Origin: Clostridium beijerinckii
GTDB taxonomy: Bacteria > Bacillota > Clostridia > Clostridiales > Clostridiaceae
DNA length: 64,000 nt
NCBI RefSeq assembly: GCF_036699995.1
Contig: NZ_CP144906.1
Location: forward strand, 4,041,001-4,105,000
Reading direction: 5' to 3'
Every line of letters starts with the position of its first letter. The first letter of the stretch is position 1. This document shows positions 55,871 through 64,000 of this stretch, piece by piece. Position numbers and translations under genes: made by a program. The notes under the pieces were generated by a model. That model was not told where the DNA came from and did no database searches. It saw only the letters and a program-made list of their open reading frames with translations.

Positions 55871-55884
55871 GTGAAACGTTTAGC
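55871..55884. promoter_or_regulatory. LacI-type operator upstream of the regulator's own gene
   Basis: GTGAAACGTTTAGC directly upstream of the regulator's ribosome site, suited to autorepression. A weaker half-match (ATACGTTTAGC) occurs at 56199-56209, near the end of the next gene. Otherwise 55863-56215 shows no gene. Confidence 0.65.
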
Positions 55885-56215
55885 TTAATTCAATATTATA
55901 TCTTTCTATTTTATTTGTCAATAGATAATGTCTAATTTTACTAAATAAATTAGTACTAATTTATTTTCTTATATCATTAATTACAAATATCTAAGCCAGT
56001 GTTTAGATTGAGGAATGCACTTCAACCTACTATATCACTTTAGAGTTTCTATATTTCATTTTATTATCATTTAAATTACTGCCTAGTACTTGCCTTTTTA
56101 GCATTCCTCTTTTTGATTCATTCTATTTTTTATTGTACTATTTCTATTTTCTTAACTCCTCATTAAATAATTAAAATATTAGTCATCTAAATAGGATAAT
56201 ACGTTTAGCTCTGTA

Positions 56216-58681
56216 TTAATGTTTAATGTTCTTACTTATAATCTCCATAAAAGTTTCAGGAGGAACGACTCTTACGCTTTTGTTTTCTTTTAGCATGTTT
56301 GTAACTTTCTCTACATTACTTGTCTCTTTTGTCCATACATGAACATAGACAAAGGTGTATGCTTCTGGATTATGGACATTTGTTTGACCTAAGCTGACCC
56401 TGTCATTTATCTTTTTTACTAGCTCTTCTTCGTCTTCAAGTGAATTCCAAAGTAGATCTCTGCAAGACACTAAAGGTTTATTATTAGACCATAAAATTTC
56501 TCCTTTATAATTATCGTGCCTATGATAATCAAGATAAAATAAACCTTTGATATTTGATTTTTTAGTAAACTCATTCCAAAGCTCAATATCATGAAACGCA
56601 GAATCATCTATTATTGATACATAATTTTCATTTACTCTTTTCATATAATTATTTAATAAGTCAACATATGAACTTAATTTATTACGTGGGAATTTGCTTG
56701 GATATATGTATCCATTTCCAGATGGAGCCACAATAAAATTATTCCTTGGATTTTCATTGCTTACGCTTTTATAATATAAATCAAATACAGTAGGACTTAA
56801 ATAATATAACGCTGGAGTCATAGACCAACCTAAAGAAAGTTTGTCTCTATTTTCATAACCAAACCACTTAGGCGAACCATAATTAGTTCCAAGGTTCCAC
56901 TGCTGATTATCTCCATCTGACATTATAAAAGTAACATAGTGAACATTTTCTTCTTTAGGAACTTTTAATGAAGAGTTTTTATTAATATGAGGTTCTTTGA
57001 AAGCACTTAATGTAGTTAAATTATAGGACCAATCTGCTGCAACCATGCTTACACCATATTTTGAAGCTGTACTCACGTTAATAAACTCATCTGGACCCCA
57101 GCCCAAACATGTAGCGTTATTATCCATAGACGAAAACACCTTATCTCTAAGAGCTGTTTTATCTACACTTCCTTCGTAAAATATTAAGGATTTAGTCATT
57201 ATGGCATAATCTCTTAATGCATCAATTCTATCAGGGGAAAGTTCCATTACCATAGAATGATTTAGCCCTTTATTCCACAAATTATCATAGGCCCAATTTT
57301 CATCTGTATTTCTACAATCTCCTTTATTTTCTATACCAAGCTCCTTTATTTTAGGTTCCAGCTTTTCATCAATAACTATAGCGTTTTTAAGGCCTGCTAA
57401 GGAACAAGCATTATTTATTGAAGGATCTTTAGTTTCACCATTATAAAGCACGTACCCTTTTATATAGTCTTTATATATTTTTATTAGCTCCCAAGGATCT
57501 GATATCATTTCATAAGGTACATTATGATTACTTTTTAAATCTTCCAACCATATTTTATAATCAGGCTGAGAAGAATTAAGTGTATATATTTGAAAAGAAC
57601 AATGATTATTAACTAGCCCCTGAAGGCTAGTTGTCATTGTTCTTTCACCAGGTGTCATAGAATCTAAAGAAATCGCATATAAAGATTTAGGAATTATATT
57701 ATTTTTCATATGAACAGAATTTACATTTGATACCTTGATAGCATTAGATTTATCTGTTTCATCTATACTCGAAGCTTTACTATTCCACTCACTCCATTTA
57801 GTATTAAATGAATCTCCGTTAGCTTTGCAATAATCATAAAATTTATTTAAGAATCCCATTCTTTCATTATTATAAAAAGACTTCAATGTAGTATCCTCAA
57901 AATTTGCTAATGCCAATTGTCTTTTAATTATACCATCAGCATTGACATCCTTATAATTATTAATCATGTCGTACATTATCATGAAAGTAGATGTTCTTCC
58001 TATACCCTCTTTGCAATGAAAGTGAAGCCAAGAATCTTTTGGTTTATTTTTTATGAATTCCATAAAATAATCAACCATATCATCAGTAGGTATTCCACCA
58101 TCTCTAACTGTTACTCTTTCATATCCTAAATTTTTTGATTTAGTAAGTTCTTCTTCGCTTTGAACTGTTTTAACATCCATGGTTTGTTTAGAATTATTAT
58201 AAAAAGTTATAGGTTCATTTAACTTGATACTTTTTAAATCCTCTTTTTCTTTAGCTATAACTTGATCTCTTGTAAGTCCTACATTAGCATTATTCTTTGC
58301 ATCTGCCCAGCTAACTGAGAACCCATTTATGAATCCGTGACACTCTTGCCTTAAATCTATTACTGTCGTAGGGAGAGAAGTATCAATTGCCTTTATTAAA
58401 AGATCTATATTATTCCCTGAAAATTGTTGACTGCCAGAAATATTCAGCTTATCTAACCCCTTAAGATCTAAATCTTTATTGTCCTTTACAACTGCTAAAT
58501 CAGTAGTTTTTCGGAAATGCTTTGGTAAAACACTATTATAATTAACTGAATCCAAAATTAGATGTACTCCATTATCCTTATCCGACGGTACCTCAGCTAT
58601 TGCATTGTTATTCACAGCAAATGAGAAAATACTGACTATCAGCAGCATTAAAATTGTAATCCTTTTAAAATTTCTCTTCAT
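56216..58681 (-). CDS. Secreted PTP-like phytase domain fused to a GxGYxYP domain
   Basis: An 821-residue exported protein. A signal peptide (RITILMLLIVSIFSFAVNNNAIA) precedes a PTP-like cysteine phosphatase domain (~35-275) with the P-loop HCKEGIGRTS, an upstream VTVRDGGIPTDDMVDYF loop, and the pre-barrel LPTTVIDLRQECHGF; this is the inositol-phosphatase (phytase) type. The second part (~320-815) carries the signature VAPSGNGYIYPSKFP, the GxGYxYP motif of a family considered a putative glycoside hydrolase, with FIMSDGDNQQWNLG before it. No wall anchor is evident. AGGAGG lies 6 bases before the ATG. It is monocistronic. A role in phosphorylated-sugar or inositol-phosphate breakdown outside the cell is inferred. 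Confidence 0.85.
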   Translation of the reverse strand: MKRNFKRITILMLLIVSIFSFAVNNNAIAEVPSDKDNGVHLILDSVNYNSVLPKHFRKTTDLAVVKDNKDLDLKGLDKLNISGSQQFSGNNIDLLIKAIDTSLPTTVIDLRQECHGFINGFSVSWADAKNNANVGLTRDQVIAKEKEDLKSIKLNEPITFYNNSKQTMDVKTVQSEEELTKSKNLGYERVTVRDGGIPTDDMVDYFMEFIKNKPKDSWLHFHCKEGIGRTSTFMIMYDMINNYKDVNADGIIKRQLALANFEDTTLKSFYNNERMGFLNKFYDYCKANGDSFNTKWSEWNSKASSIDETDKSNAIKVSNVNSVHMKNNIIPKSLYAISLDSMTPGERTMTTSLQGLVNNHCSFQIYTLNSSQPDYKIWLEDLKSNHNVPYEMISDPWELIKIYKDYIKGYVLYNGETKDPSINNACSLAGLKNAIVIDEKLEPKIKELGIENKGDCRNTDENWAYDNLWNKGLNHSMVMELSPDRIDALRDYAIMTKSLIFYEGSVDKTALRDKVFSSMDNNATCLGWGPDEFINVSTASKYGVSMVAADWSYNLTTLSAFKEPHINKNSSLKVPKEENVHYVTFIMSDGDNQQWNLGTNYGSPKWFGYENRDKLSLGWSMTPALYYLSPTVFDLYYKSVSNENPRNNFIVAPSGNGYIYPSKFPRNKLSSYVDLLNNYMKRVNENYVSIIDDSAFHDIELWNEFTKKSNIKGLFYLDYHRHDNYKGEILWSNNKPLVSCRDLLWNSLEDEEELVKKINDRVSLGQTNVHNPEAYTFVYVHVWTKETSNVEKVTNMLKENKSVRVVPPETFMEIISKNIKH

Positions 58682-59207
58682 GTTGTTCCTCCTATATTGT
58701 AGATAATCATTAGTTATAATGATAGTATCCTATAGGAGAATACTTTTTATTCAAAATAATAATTTAAAATTATATAAATTCAAAATGTAATATACTTGTT
58801 CTTTCACCTTGGTCTATACATTGATATTATACGTACTTTATTTGTATTTATCTTGAATCAATACATCACAAAGTTCGTTGTAATTTTATATACTTTTTAT
58901 TCTTCCTCCAAATATAAGATATTAAATCTAAACCATTCATAGTTTCACATTAATAAATGGAACTTTACACCATGTGTAAGTATATCTATAAATTATAGAC
59001 ATTTTGTATAGATAAACAACTTAAGAGTTTGATTTACGTGGTAACTTACCGGAATCATAAATATTTTAATTACAAAAAACTATGAAAATATCGTTGAAGG
59101 TTCTAATCAGCATTCAGCTTATGGTTTATATTGAGTAAATATAAGTTGACATTAGTGATAAATTTCAAGTGCTAAGTTAATAAAGTATAGGAAGGATGAG
59201 GACTAGC
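58682..59207. other. divergent intergenic region, two small palindromes
   Basis: The palindromes TCCTATAGGA (58728-58737) and GGTAACTTACC (59040-59050) are possible operator sites for the leftward phytase-fusion gene and the rightward amidase gene. No gene or clear promoter was picked. Confidence 0.35.
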
Positions 59208-60200
59208 ATGTGCACAGCAATAACGCTACAATCAAAAAAGATGGAAAATTTTTTTGGAAGAACTATGGATTTTTCCTATGATATTGAGCCAGAACTTTAT
59301 GTTGTACCTAAAAATTATGTATGGAATAATACTCTTAATATGAGTAAAATTTGTGATTATTATAGCTTTATGGGAATTGGACAAGAAGCAGGTGAAATGC
59401 TTGGTTTCTTTGATGGAGTAAATGAAAAAGGATTTGCGGCTGCAGCATTATATTTTGCAGGTTATGCTAAATACAAGACTCATAAGGATTCCATTAGCAA
59501 GCAAGCTGTTTCATCCTTAGATTTTCTTCATTATATTTTAGGAAGATGTGAATCAGTAAAAGATCTTAAAGAAATATTAATGGAAATAGATATTGTAGGT
59601 CTTGAAGATCCAGTAACGCAAACAGTAGCGCCTTTACATTGGATTGCTACAGATAAAAGTGGAGAATGTGTTGTAATTGAACAAACAGAAAGGGGTTTAA
59701 CTTTATACAAAAATTCAATTGGAGTTATGGCCAATAGTCCTGATCTTCAGTGGCACATGACTAATTTACGAAATTACATGAATGTATCTCCAACTCAGAC
59801 TAGTGATGCATGCTGGGGTAACATTCATTTAAGGCCATTTGGTCAGGCAGGAGGAACTATGCAGTTACCTGGAGGCTACACATCTCCAGAACGATTTGTA
59901 AGAACAGCATATCAAAAAACACATATTAAAGCACCTAGTGACAGCTTAGAAGCAATAAATACATGCTTTCATATTATGGAAAGTGTTTCTATTCCAAAAG
60001 GGATAGTAATAACAAATAGAGATACTTATGATTATACAAAATATACTGCCTTTGTTAATACAAATACTTGTGAATATTTCTTTAAAACTTATGATAATCC
60101 TAATATTACAAGGGCAAGCCTTTGTGATAACTATAAAAAGAATACTGAGCTAATCTCTCTAGGAAAGTTACGGCATCCAATTAAATTTGGAGAAATATAG
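59208..60200 (+). CDS. Choloylglycine hydrolase / penicillin V acylase family amidase
   Basis: About 330 residues of the Ntn-hydrolase linear amide hydrolase family. Starting at the ATG at 59208 gives Met-Cys, so that processing exposes Cys2 as the nucleophile; R18 and D21 follow in FGRTMDF at the same positions as in clostridial bile-salt hydrolase. IGVMANSPDLQWHMTNLRNY holds the conserved Asn, and GGYTSPERFVRTAY the conserved Arg. GAGG lies 6 bases before this ATG; the earlier ATG sits on the ribosome site and would bury the cysteine. It cleaves amide bonds in bile salts, penicillin V or acyl-homoserine-lactone-like substrates; which one cannot be told. Confidence 0.9.
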   Translation: MCTAITLQSKKMENFFGRTMDFSYDIEPELYVVPKNYVWNNTLNMSKICDYYSFMGIGQEAGEMLGFFDGVNEKGFAAAALYFAGYAKYKTHKDSISKQAVSSLDFLHYILGRCESVKDLKEILMEIDIVGLEDPVTQTVAPLHWIATDKSGECVVIEQTERGLTLYKNSIGVMANSPDLQWHMTNLRNYMNVSPTQTSDACWGNIHLRPFGQAGGTMQLPGGYTSPERFVRTAYQKTHIKAPSDSLEAINTCFHIMESVSIPKGIVITNRDTYDYTKYTAFVNTNTCEYFFKTYDNPNITRASLCDNYKKNTELISLGKLRHPIKFGEI

Positions 60201-60293
60201 TATTGATTCTACCATTTAAAATATATAATCTACACTTACAAAGAACACAATATCCATAGATTTGACCGTACTATAATTTTATGAAGAATAAAG

Positions 60294-60326
60294 AAGTTCA
60301 CCATACAACAATGATGAACTTTTTTG
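60294..60326 (+). terminator. terminator of the amidase gene
   Basis: Arms AAGTTCACCAT (60294-60304) and ATGATGAACTT (60311-60321) pair with one mismatch and are followed by a T-run. Confidence 0.75.
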
Positions 60327-60417
60327 AGTGCCTATTATACTCTACTATTAATTTATTTTTACTACCTTTAAATCTACTTATATCTCAGTCAACCTATTTC
60401 TGATAAGAAAAAGTGTA

Positions 60418-61536
60418 TTATTTTTTTAGTTCAATTACTATATCATCTAATGCAAATTCATCGTTCTTAGGGTGATTCTCATCTACAATAGGACTTGTAT
60501 CAACTGATTCTCCCTCTCCATTACCTGATTCTTGATGTACATTATTTGATAAATGCACTTTAGGAGTTATTATTAATTTAGTTGCATTTGGATTTAACTC
60601 CCCAAAATTTGACATAGATTTTCCGGCATATCTTCCTTCACTACCTTCATTTGTTGAAACACTTGTAGCTTTATAGACATTTCCTAAATCATCTTTTACT
60701 TCTTCTATAGGGATATCTACAATAAAGTATTTCTCCTGTAAATCCTTTGAAATTTCTTGAGAATAATTTAACGTAAATGTTGCTGACGTTTTAGAAATAC
60801 TTTCTATATTTAATTGAACTCCATTTTTTTCAGTTGTCTTATTTACCATTTGTTTAACATTATCTAATGCTTTTAAATTAATTTTAAACTTCCAATTTCC
60901 TTTTATTTCTTTAGAATTTTCAGAGCTCATATCTCCTATATCTGTGAAATTTAATTCAAAATTTATGGCTTTTCTTTCTTCATTTATACTAATAGTTTCT
61001 TCACCTACATAAGTATTCTCAGCAACCCTTTTTACTCCAGAACTTCCTCCTGTCCCGCCATCATAATCTTTTATAGTAACTCTCGGTCCATTCATATTAA
61101 AAAATGGATTATCTCCTAAATCTTTATCACTTACTATTTCATAGGTATAAGTTAAGGTTTTTCCATCAAATATTGCTTCTTTTATTGTGACTTTAATGCC
61201 ATTACTTTCTTGCGTAACTCCCATCACATCTGCATATTCCTTATATTTATCATATGCACCTGTTCTACCATTATCTATAAGCCTAAATATGTCTCCAACT
61301 ATGGGAATTTCTGCTGCATAAGATGGATAGGCTACTCCCAAAGTTCCTGCACCTCCAATTAACAAACAACACAAAACTGCTGCCGCTATTCCCTTATTTC
61401 TATATGACTTATTTTTATTTATAGACTTCTTTAAATACTTTTTTACCTTTGCTTTTTCAATATCAGTCGCTTCTATCATTTCCATTTCATCTTCATCTAT
61501 TTCTATATCATTTAGAATTTCATAAATATCTTTCAT
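60418..61536 (-). CDS. DUF4179 anti-sigma-type membrane protein
   Basis: A 372-residue protein. An acidic N-terminal cytosolic segment (DIYEILNDIEIDEDEMEMIE) and a lysine-rich stretch precede one transmembrane helix (~50-72, IAAAVLCCLLIGGAGTLG). The external part begins AEIPIVGDIFRLIDNG, the DUF4179 pattern, and continues with beta-rich sequence of the DUF5643-like type to the end. It starts one base after the ECF sigma-factor stop, the usual pairing for DUF4179 proteins, which are thought to hold the sigma factor at the membrane until a signal arrives. The signal is unknown. Confidence 0.85.
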   Translation of the reverse strand: MKDIYEILNDIEIDEDEMEMIEATDIEKAKVKKYLKKSINKNKSYRNKGIAAAVLCCLLIGGAGTLGVAYPSYAAEIPIVGDIFRLIDNGRTGAYDKYKEYADVMGVTQESNGIKVTIKEAIFDGKTLTYTYEIVSDKDLGDNPFFNMNGPRVTIKDYDGGTGGSSGVKRVAENTYVGEETISINEERKAINFELNFTDIGDMSSENSKEIKGNWKFKINLKALDNVKQMVNKTTEKNGVQLNIESISKTSATFTLNYSQEISKDLQEKYFIVDIPIEEVKDDLGNVYKATSVSTNEGSEGRYAGKSMSNFGELNPNATKLIITPKVHLSNNVHQESGNGEGESVDTSPIVDENHPKNDEFALDDIVIELKK

Positions 61537-61537
61537 A

Positions 61538-62083
61538 TTACACTACCTCCAAATTTAGCCTAAGTTTTTTCTTACCTCTATAAATTCTATTGTCTAACGC
61601 AGATCTGGTAAGTCCAAACTTTCTAGCAATATCCTCAGACTTTTCCCCTAGAAAGAACTTCATAATAAATATATCTCTATCCATAGGCTCAAGAGTGTTA
61701 ATTAAGTTTATCAATTCATTTCTTTCTTCTAGCTTAATAATTTCTTCTTCCACTAATTCATTTGTGCTTATTTCCTTATCCTCTATGCTTACATTAAAAT
61801 CCTTAACTTCTTTCCTGTAATAATCAATAGCTTTAAATCTTGCTATCTTAAATATCCATTTCTTGAAATCAACTTCTTCACCTGTAAACTTATCTGAATT
61901 ATTCCATACTGAAAAAAACACATCATTTATACACTCCTCAATAATTCCATCCTTGTTAAGTGGCGAAAGTATTTTATATATTGTGGATTTAACTAATGCC
62001 AGATATTTATCTACTATAAACTCTATTGCATCTTCTTTCCTCTTTTTCAGTCTACTGATATAATTTTTTTCGGCACACCTCAT
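61538..62083 (-). CDS. ECF-type RNA polymerase sigma factor
   Basis: A 181-residue sigma-70-family protein with region 2 (~20-95, DAIEFIVDKYLALVKSTIY to FKKWIFKIARFKAIDYYRKE) and region 4 (~125-178, LINTLEPMDRDIFIMKFFLGEKSEDIARKFGLTRSALDNRIYRGKKKL). Region 3 is absent, as in ECF factors. It directs transcription of an unknown regulon, probably including its own operon. GGAG lies 8-9 bases before the ATG. The downstream DUF4179 gene follows after one base. Confidence 0.9.
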   Translation of the reverse strand: MRCAEKNYISRLKKRKEDAIEFIVDKYLALVKSTIYKILSPLNKDGIIEECINDVFFSVWNNSDKFTGEEVDFKKWIFKIARFKAIDYYRKEVKDFNVSIEDKEISTNELVEEEIIKLEERNELINLINTLEPMDRDIFIMKFFLGEKSEDIARKFGLTRSALDNRIYRGKKKLRLNLEVV

Positions 62084-62577
62084 TGAAATTTCTCCAATCC
62101 ATTATTTTCGTAAAAGCTCTTACACTTTATATAACGTAAATAAAAATGTTTTCTCTCATTTTATTTTTATTTGCTTTACATATTTCTATTTTATTACTAT
62201 ATAAAGATTTTCACATTCATTAAATTTATTAAACCTCTTCGTATTAAATCAAATTAAGGACTCATAGTAAAACGGTGCTGCCTTCTCTGAATCTAAGAAA
62301 TACTTTTTACCTAATTGACTCTCCTTTAATATATAAATTTTAGATAACGCAATTCATTTTTTCTAAAATCATTTAGTTTATAGTTCTTGCTTATCCGCTA
62401 AGACCAAATGAATTAAAGCTTTTAGAATTCATATAGATCAACTATAAAATTTTCTTTGTGTCTTTACTTCAACTGTATTGATTATTTGCTGCCCAAAAAA
62501 ATTTTAGGATATTTATGTAATTCATGGAATTAATGCGTATATCATATACGAAAACAAAATGAAGGAGGTAAAAATAT
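62084..62577. other. intergenic region upstream of the sigma gene and the DUF1659 gene
   Basis: No gene. The palindrome CGTATATCATATACG (62536-62550) lies about 27 bases before the DUF1659 start and may be an operator. The promoters of both divergent genes must lie here, but none is clear enough to mark. Confidence 0.4.
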
Positions 62578-62802
62578 ATGGCTGTAACTAAAACTATTGA
62601 CTCTATTTCTCTTAGTATTGAAGTTCAAAAAGGATTAGATAAAACTGGCGATCCAATTTATACTAAGAAAACTTTCTCAGGCATCAAAACAGATGCAACA
62701 CCAGAAAATATCTATGCTGTTGCTGATGCAATTAAAGCTGTTATAGAAGCTAATACTAGAGACTACTTTATAAATGAATCTTCTAGTTTAGCAAATGCTT
62801 AG
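62578..62802 (+). CDS. DUF1659-family small protein
   Basis: A 74-residue protein of the DUF1659 family: an N-terminal strand pair (IDSISLSIEVQKGLDKTGDPIYTKKTFSGIK) and a C-terminal helix (TPENIYAVADAIKAVIEANT). No cysteine, signal peptide or catalytic motif. In clostridia and bacilli it is regularly found next to a DUF2922 protein, as here. GGAGG lies 9 bases before the ATG. Function unknown. Confidence 0.85.
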   Translation: MAVTKTIDSISLSIEVQKGLDKTGDPIYTKKTFSGIKTDATPENIYAVADAIKAVIEANTRDYFINESSSLANA

Positions 62803-62819
62803 TATCTTATTCTTTAAAA

Positions 62820-63050
62820 ATATTGTGGAAACTCGACTCACATTCGTTCGCTGAGTGCTCACAGAGTAAGCGACCACCATCAAATCATAGATGCTCACAG
62901 AGAAAGTTCTGCACCTATAAATTAAGCAGCTATGCTGCAATTAAGAACTTTTCACTTATAGCCAAATACAAGATTTGGAGCATCACTTTTGAGATGTCTG
63001 CTTAAGTGATTCACACCGAATCATAGATTCGGGTTCTCTACTTAAGATTG
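62820..63050. repeat. structured dispersed repeat, copy C, in the DUF2922 leader
   Basis: Successive hairpins: TCGCT with AGCGA (62847-62872); AAGTTCT (62904-62910) with AGAACTT (62944-62950), enclosing GCAGC-TAT-GCTGC (62926-62938); CCAAAT with ATTTGG near 62962-62978; and CCGAATC-ATA-GATTCGG (63016-63032) inside CTTAAGT/ACTTAAG (63001-63046). The TAT-loop hairpin differs from copy B by paired substitutions. It ends just before the DUF2922 ribosome site. Confidence 0.6.
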
Positions 63051-63062
63051 GAGGAAAATTAA

Positions 63063-63281
63063 ATGGAATATTCTTTATCTATGACTTTTTTAACTGCGGC
63101 TGGTGAAAAAAGTACTTTAAGTGTTTCTGGTGCTAAGCCAAGTCTTACAAAAGACGAGATTAATGCACTTATGGATACTGTAATTGCTAAAAATGTTTTC
63201 AAAACTAATTCTGGTGATTTAGTTAAGAAATCTGGTGCTCAAGTTACTCAAAGACAAGTTACTAAATTTGATGTAGCTTAA
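63063..63281 (+). CDS. DUF2922-family small protein
   Basis: A 72-residue protein of the DUF2922 family: strand MEYSLSMTFLTAAGEKSTLSVSG, helix LTKDEINALMDTVIAKNVF, then strand and terminal VTQRQVTKFDVA. It follows the DUF1659 gene by 260 bases, a gap filled by the structured repeat. TTGGAGG lies about 8 bases before the ATG, and a strong terminator follows 14 bases after the stop. Function unknown; the pair is widespread in Firmicutes. Confidence 0.85.
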   Translation: MEYSLSMTFLTAAGEKSTLSVSGAKPSLTKDEINALMDTVIAKNVFKTNSGDLVKKSGAQVTQRQVTKFDVA

Positions 63282-63295
63282 GTTTTAAGTAACCT

Positions 63296-63336
63296 AAAAA
63301 AGGAAGCTTATCTCATAGTGGATAAGCTTCCTTTTT
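63296..63336 (+). terminator. terminator of the DUF2922 gene
   Basis: Arms AAAAAAGGAAGCTTATC (63296-63312) and GATAAGCTTCCTTTTT (63321-63336) with an 8-base loop: a classic intrinsic terminator. Beyond it, 63337-63628 shows no gene. Confidence 0.9.
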
Positions 63337-63628
63337 CATTATCTTTATTATCTAATGATTTGATTATTCAAGTTAATACCTTATAAAATTCTATGCTTAA
63401 GATTTCTACGCTCCTGCTGATTCAAATTTTACCAAGATTCTATAAATGCATCTTTCTCTGGTAACACTCATTTTTACATTTTAAATAGTAAACTACCAAT
63501 CTTGTCTTATCCCCTCTTCAGGTTTAATTTTTATTTTTAATATTTCAGAATATATTCTTCTCACTTTCACATAATAAAATTAAGTTTATAATTACATAAT
63601 ATTTTAATTTAGAAAGGTGAGTGATCTA

Positions 63629-63943
63629 ATGAAAAAGTACCCACTGGCATTTTTATTTTTTTTACTATTAATCTTTCATATTTTTACAATCCCTGTTGGA
63701 GCTGAACCCAAAACCTTACATGAAGGATTTTATAAAGCTACAGATTTAAATTTGTCTCATGGCGTTCATACTGTACAAAATACTTCAACCAGTGATTATG
63801 CCTTTATTGCTATTTTCGATTCAAATCAAGTAACTAGGCAATATATGCGATTAGATCCTCAGTCAGACAAGTATATTTTAATACCTTTAGAATCTGAATT
63901 TGAAATAATTGTATCTAGTAAAGGTAGCATTATTATAAACTAG
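63629..63943 (+). CDS. Small secreted protein of unknown function
   Basis: About 104 residues with a clear signal peptide (KKYPLAFLFFLLLIFHIFTIPVGA, cleavage after VGA-E likely). The exported part, about 80 residues, looks beta-rich and lacks cysteine; it includes HGVHTVQNTSTSDYAFIAIFD. The ATG at 63629 is chosen because AAAGGTGAG lies upstream; the frame is open for four more codons to a GTG. A ribosome-type site (AAAGGTGG, 63982-63989) after it shows that another gene begins just beyond the window. I recognise no family. Confidence 0.7.
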   Translation: MKKYPLAFLFFLLLIFHIFTIPVGAEPKTLHEGFYKATDLNLSHGVHTVQNTSTSDYAFIAIFDSNQVTRQYMRLDPQSDKYILIPLESEFEIIVSSKGSIIIN

Positions 63944-64000
63944 ATAAAATGCTCAATTCATTTTCTTGTTATCTATAAAATCAAAAGGTGGTTATATTTA

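Noticed and set aside
41660..55884. AAACGTTT sites as CcpA cre sites
   Set aside because: The centre fits, but the outer dinucleotides are GC rather than TG/CA in nearly all copies, and all four lie in front of genes of one LacI-linked locus.
56199..56209. fifth LacI operator near the end of the phytase-fusion gene
   Set aside because: Only a half-site matches and it lies next to a stop codon, about 350 bases from the regulator start.
62823..63005. 60-codon frame between the DUF1659 and DUF2922 genes
   Set aside because: It lies entirely in the palindromic repeat, has no ribosome site, and its residues only reflect the hairpins.

Overview
The window reads as chromosomal DNA of a low-GC, solventogenic-type Clostridium. 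The evidence is strong AT bias, AGGAGG-type ribosome sites, the adjacent DUF1659/DUF2922 small-protein pair, YesM/YesN two-component systems beside sugar cassettes, and a chloramphenicol-acetyltransferase-fold protein of clostridial type. About 53 protein genes are supported, including one of 54 codons (13511-13675). No rRNA, tRNA or CRISPR array was seen.

Region 1 (1-20358) is a mixed accessory and housekeeping stretch. It holds the end of an MFS transporter, an orphan solute-binding protein, a CAT-like enzyme, a LytTR regulator with a membrane partner, and a tandem-flavodoxin protein whose gene overlaps a small membrane protein gene. It continues with a MocR regulator divergent from an EamA exporter, an SDR enzyme divergent from an MmyB-type regulator, a YidC paralogue behind a 75-residue membrane peptide, and a zeta-toxin-like kinase with a tiny upstream partner. 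Then come a VanY/VanR/VanS-like operon and a chemoreceptor gene. An 1.8-kb insertion sequence, with a 7-bp target duplication, sits directly upstream of that chemoreceptor's ribosome site.

Region 2 (20366-38237) is carbohydrate foraging. Two CUT1 cassettes, each binding protein plus two permeases plus one glycosidase, lie in tandem. One carries a GH31 alpha-xylosidase/alpha-glucosidase-type enzyme and the other a GH36 alpha-galactosidase-type enzyme. Each has its own YesM/YesN pair. Neither encodes an ATPase, so a shared MsmX-type ATPase elsewhere is expected.

Region 3 (38597-55862) is a hexose or hexitol catabolic locus: LacI regulator, FucU/RbsD mutarotase, FGGY kinase, zinc alcohol dehydrogenase, aldo/keto reductase, KdgT-type permease, and a CUT2 ABC transporter with its binding protein. 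It also holds a chemoreceptor, a GatY/KbaY-type tagatose-bisphosphate aldolase, a LacC/FruK-type kinase and a LacX-type epimerase. Four near-identical palindromes around AAACGTTT precede the LacI gene, the mutarotase gene, the ATPase gene and the aldolase gene, which ties these units into one local regulon. The combined activities suggest conversion through tagatose 6-phosphate and tagatose 1,6-bisphosphate to triose phosphates. An IS110 element splits the binding-protein gene from its permease. Its upstream non-coding part folds like a bridge RNA, and its insertion point can be reconstructed at a CT dinucleotide in a hairpin.

Region 4 (56216-64000) holds a secreted fusion of a PTP-like phytase domain with a GxGYxYP domain, a choloylglycine-hydrolase-family amidase, an ECF sigma factor with a DUF4179 anti-sigma-type partner, the DUF1659/DUF2922 pair and a small secreted protein. 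A dispersed structured repeat occurs three times in the window (near 4.6, 20.6 and 62.9 kb).
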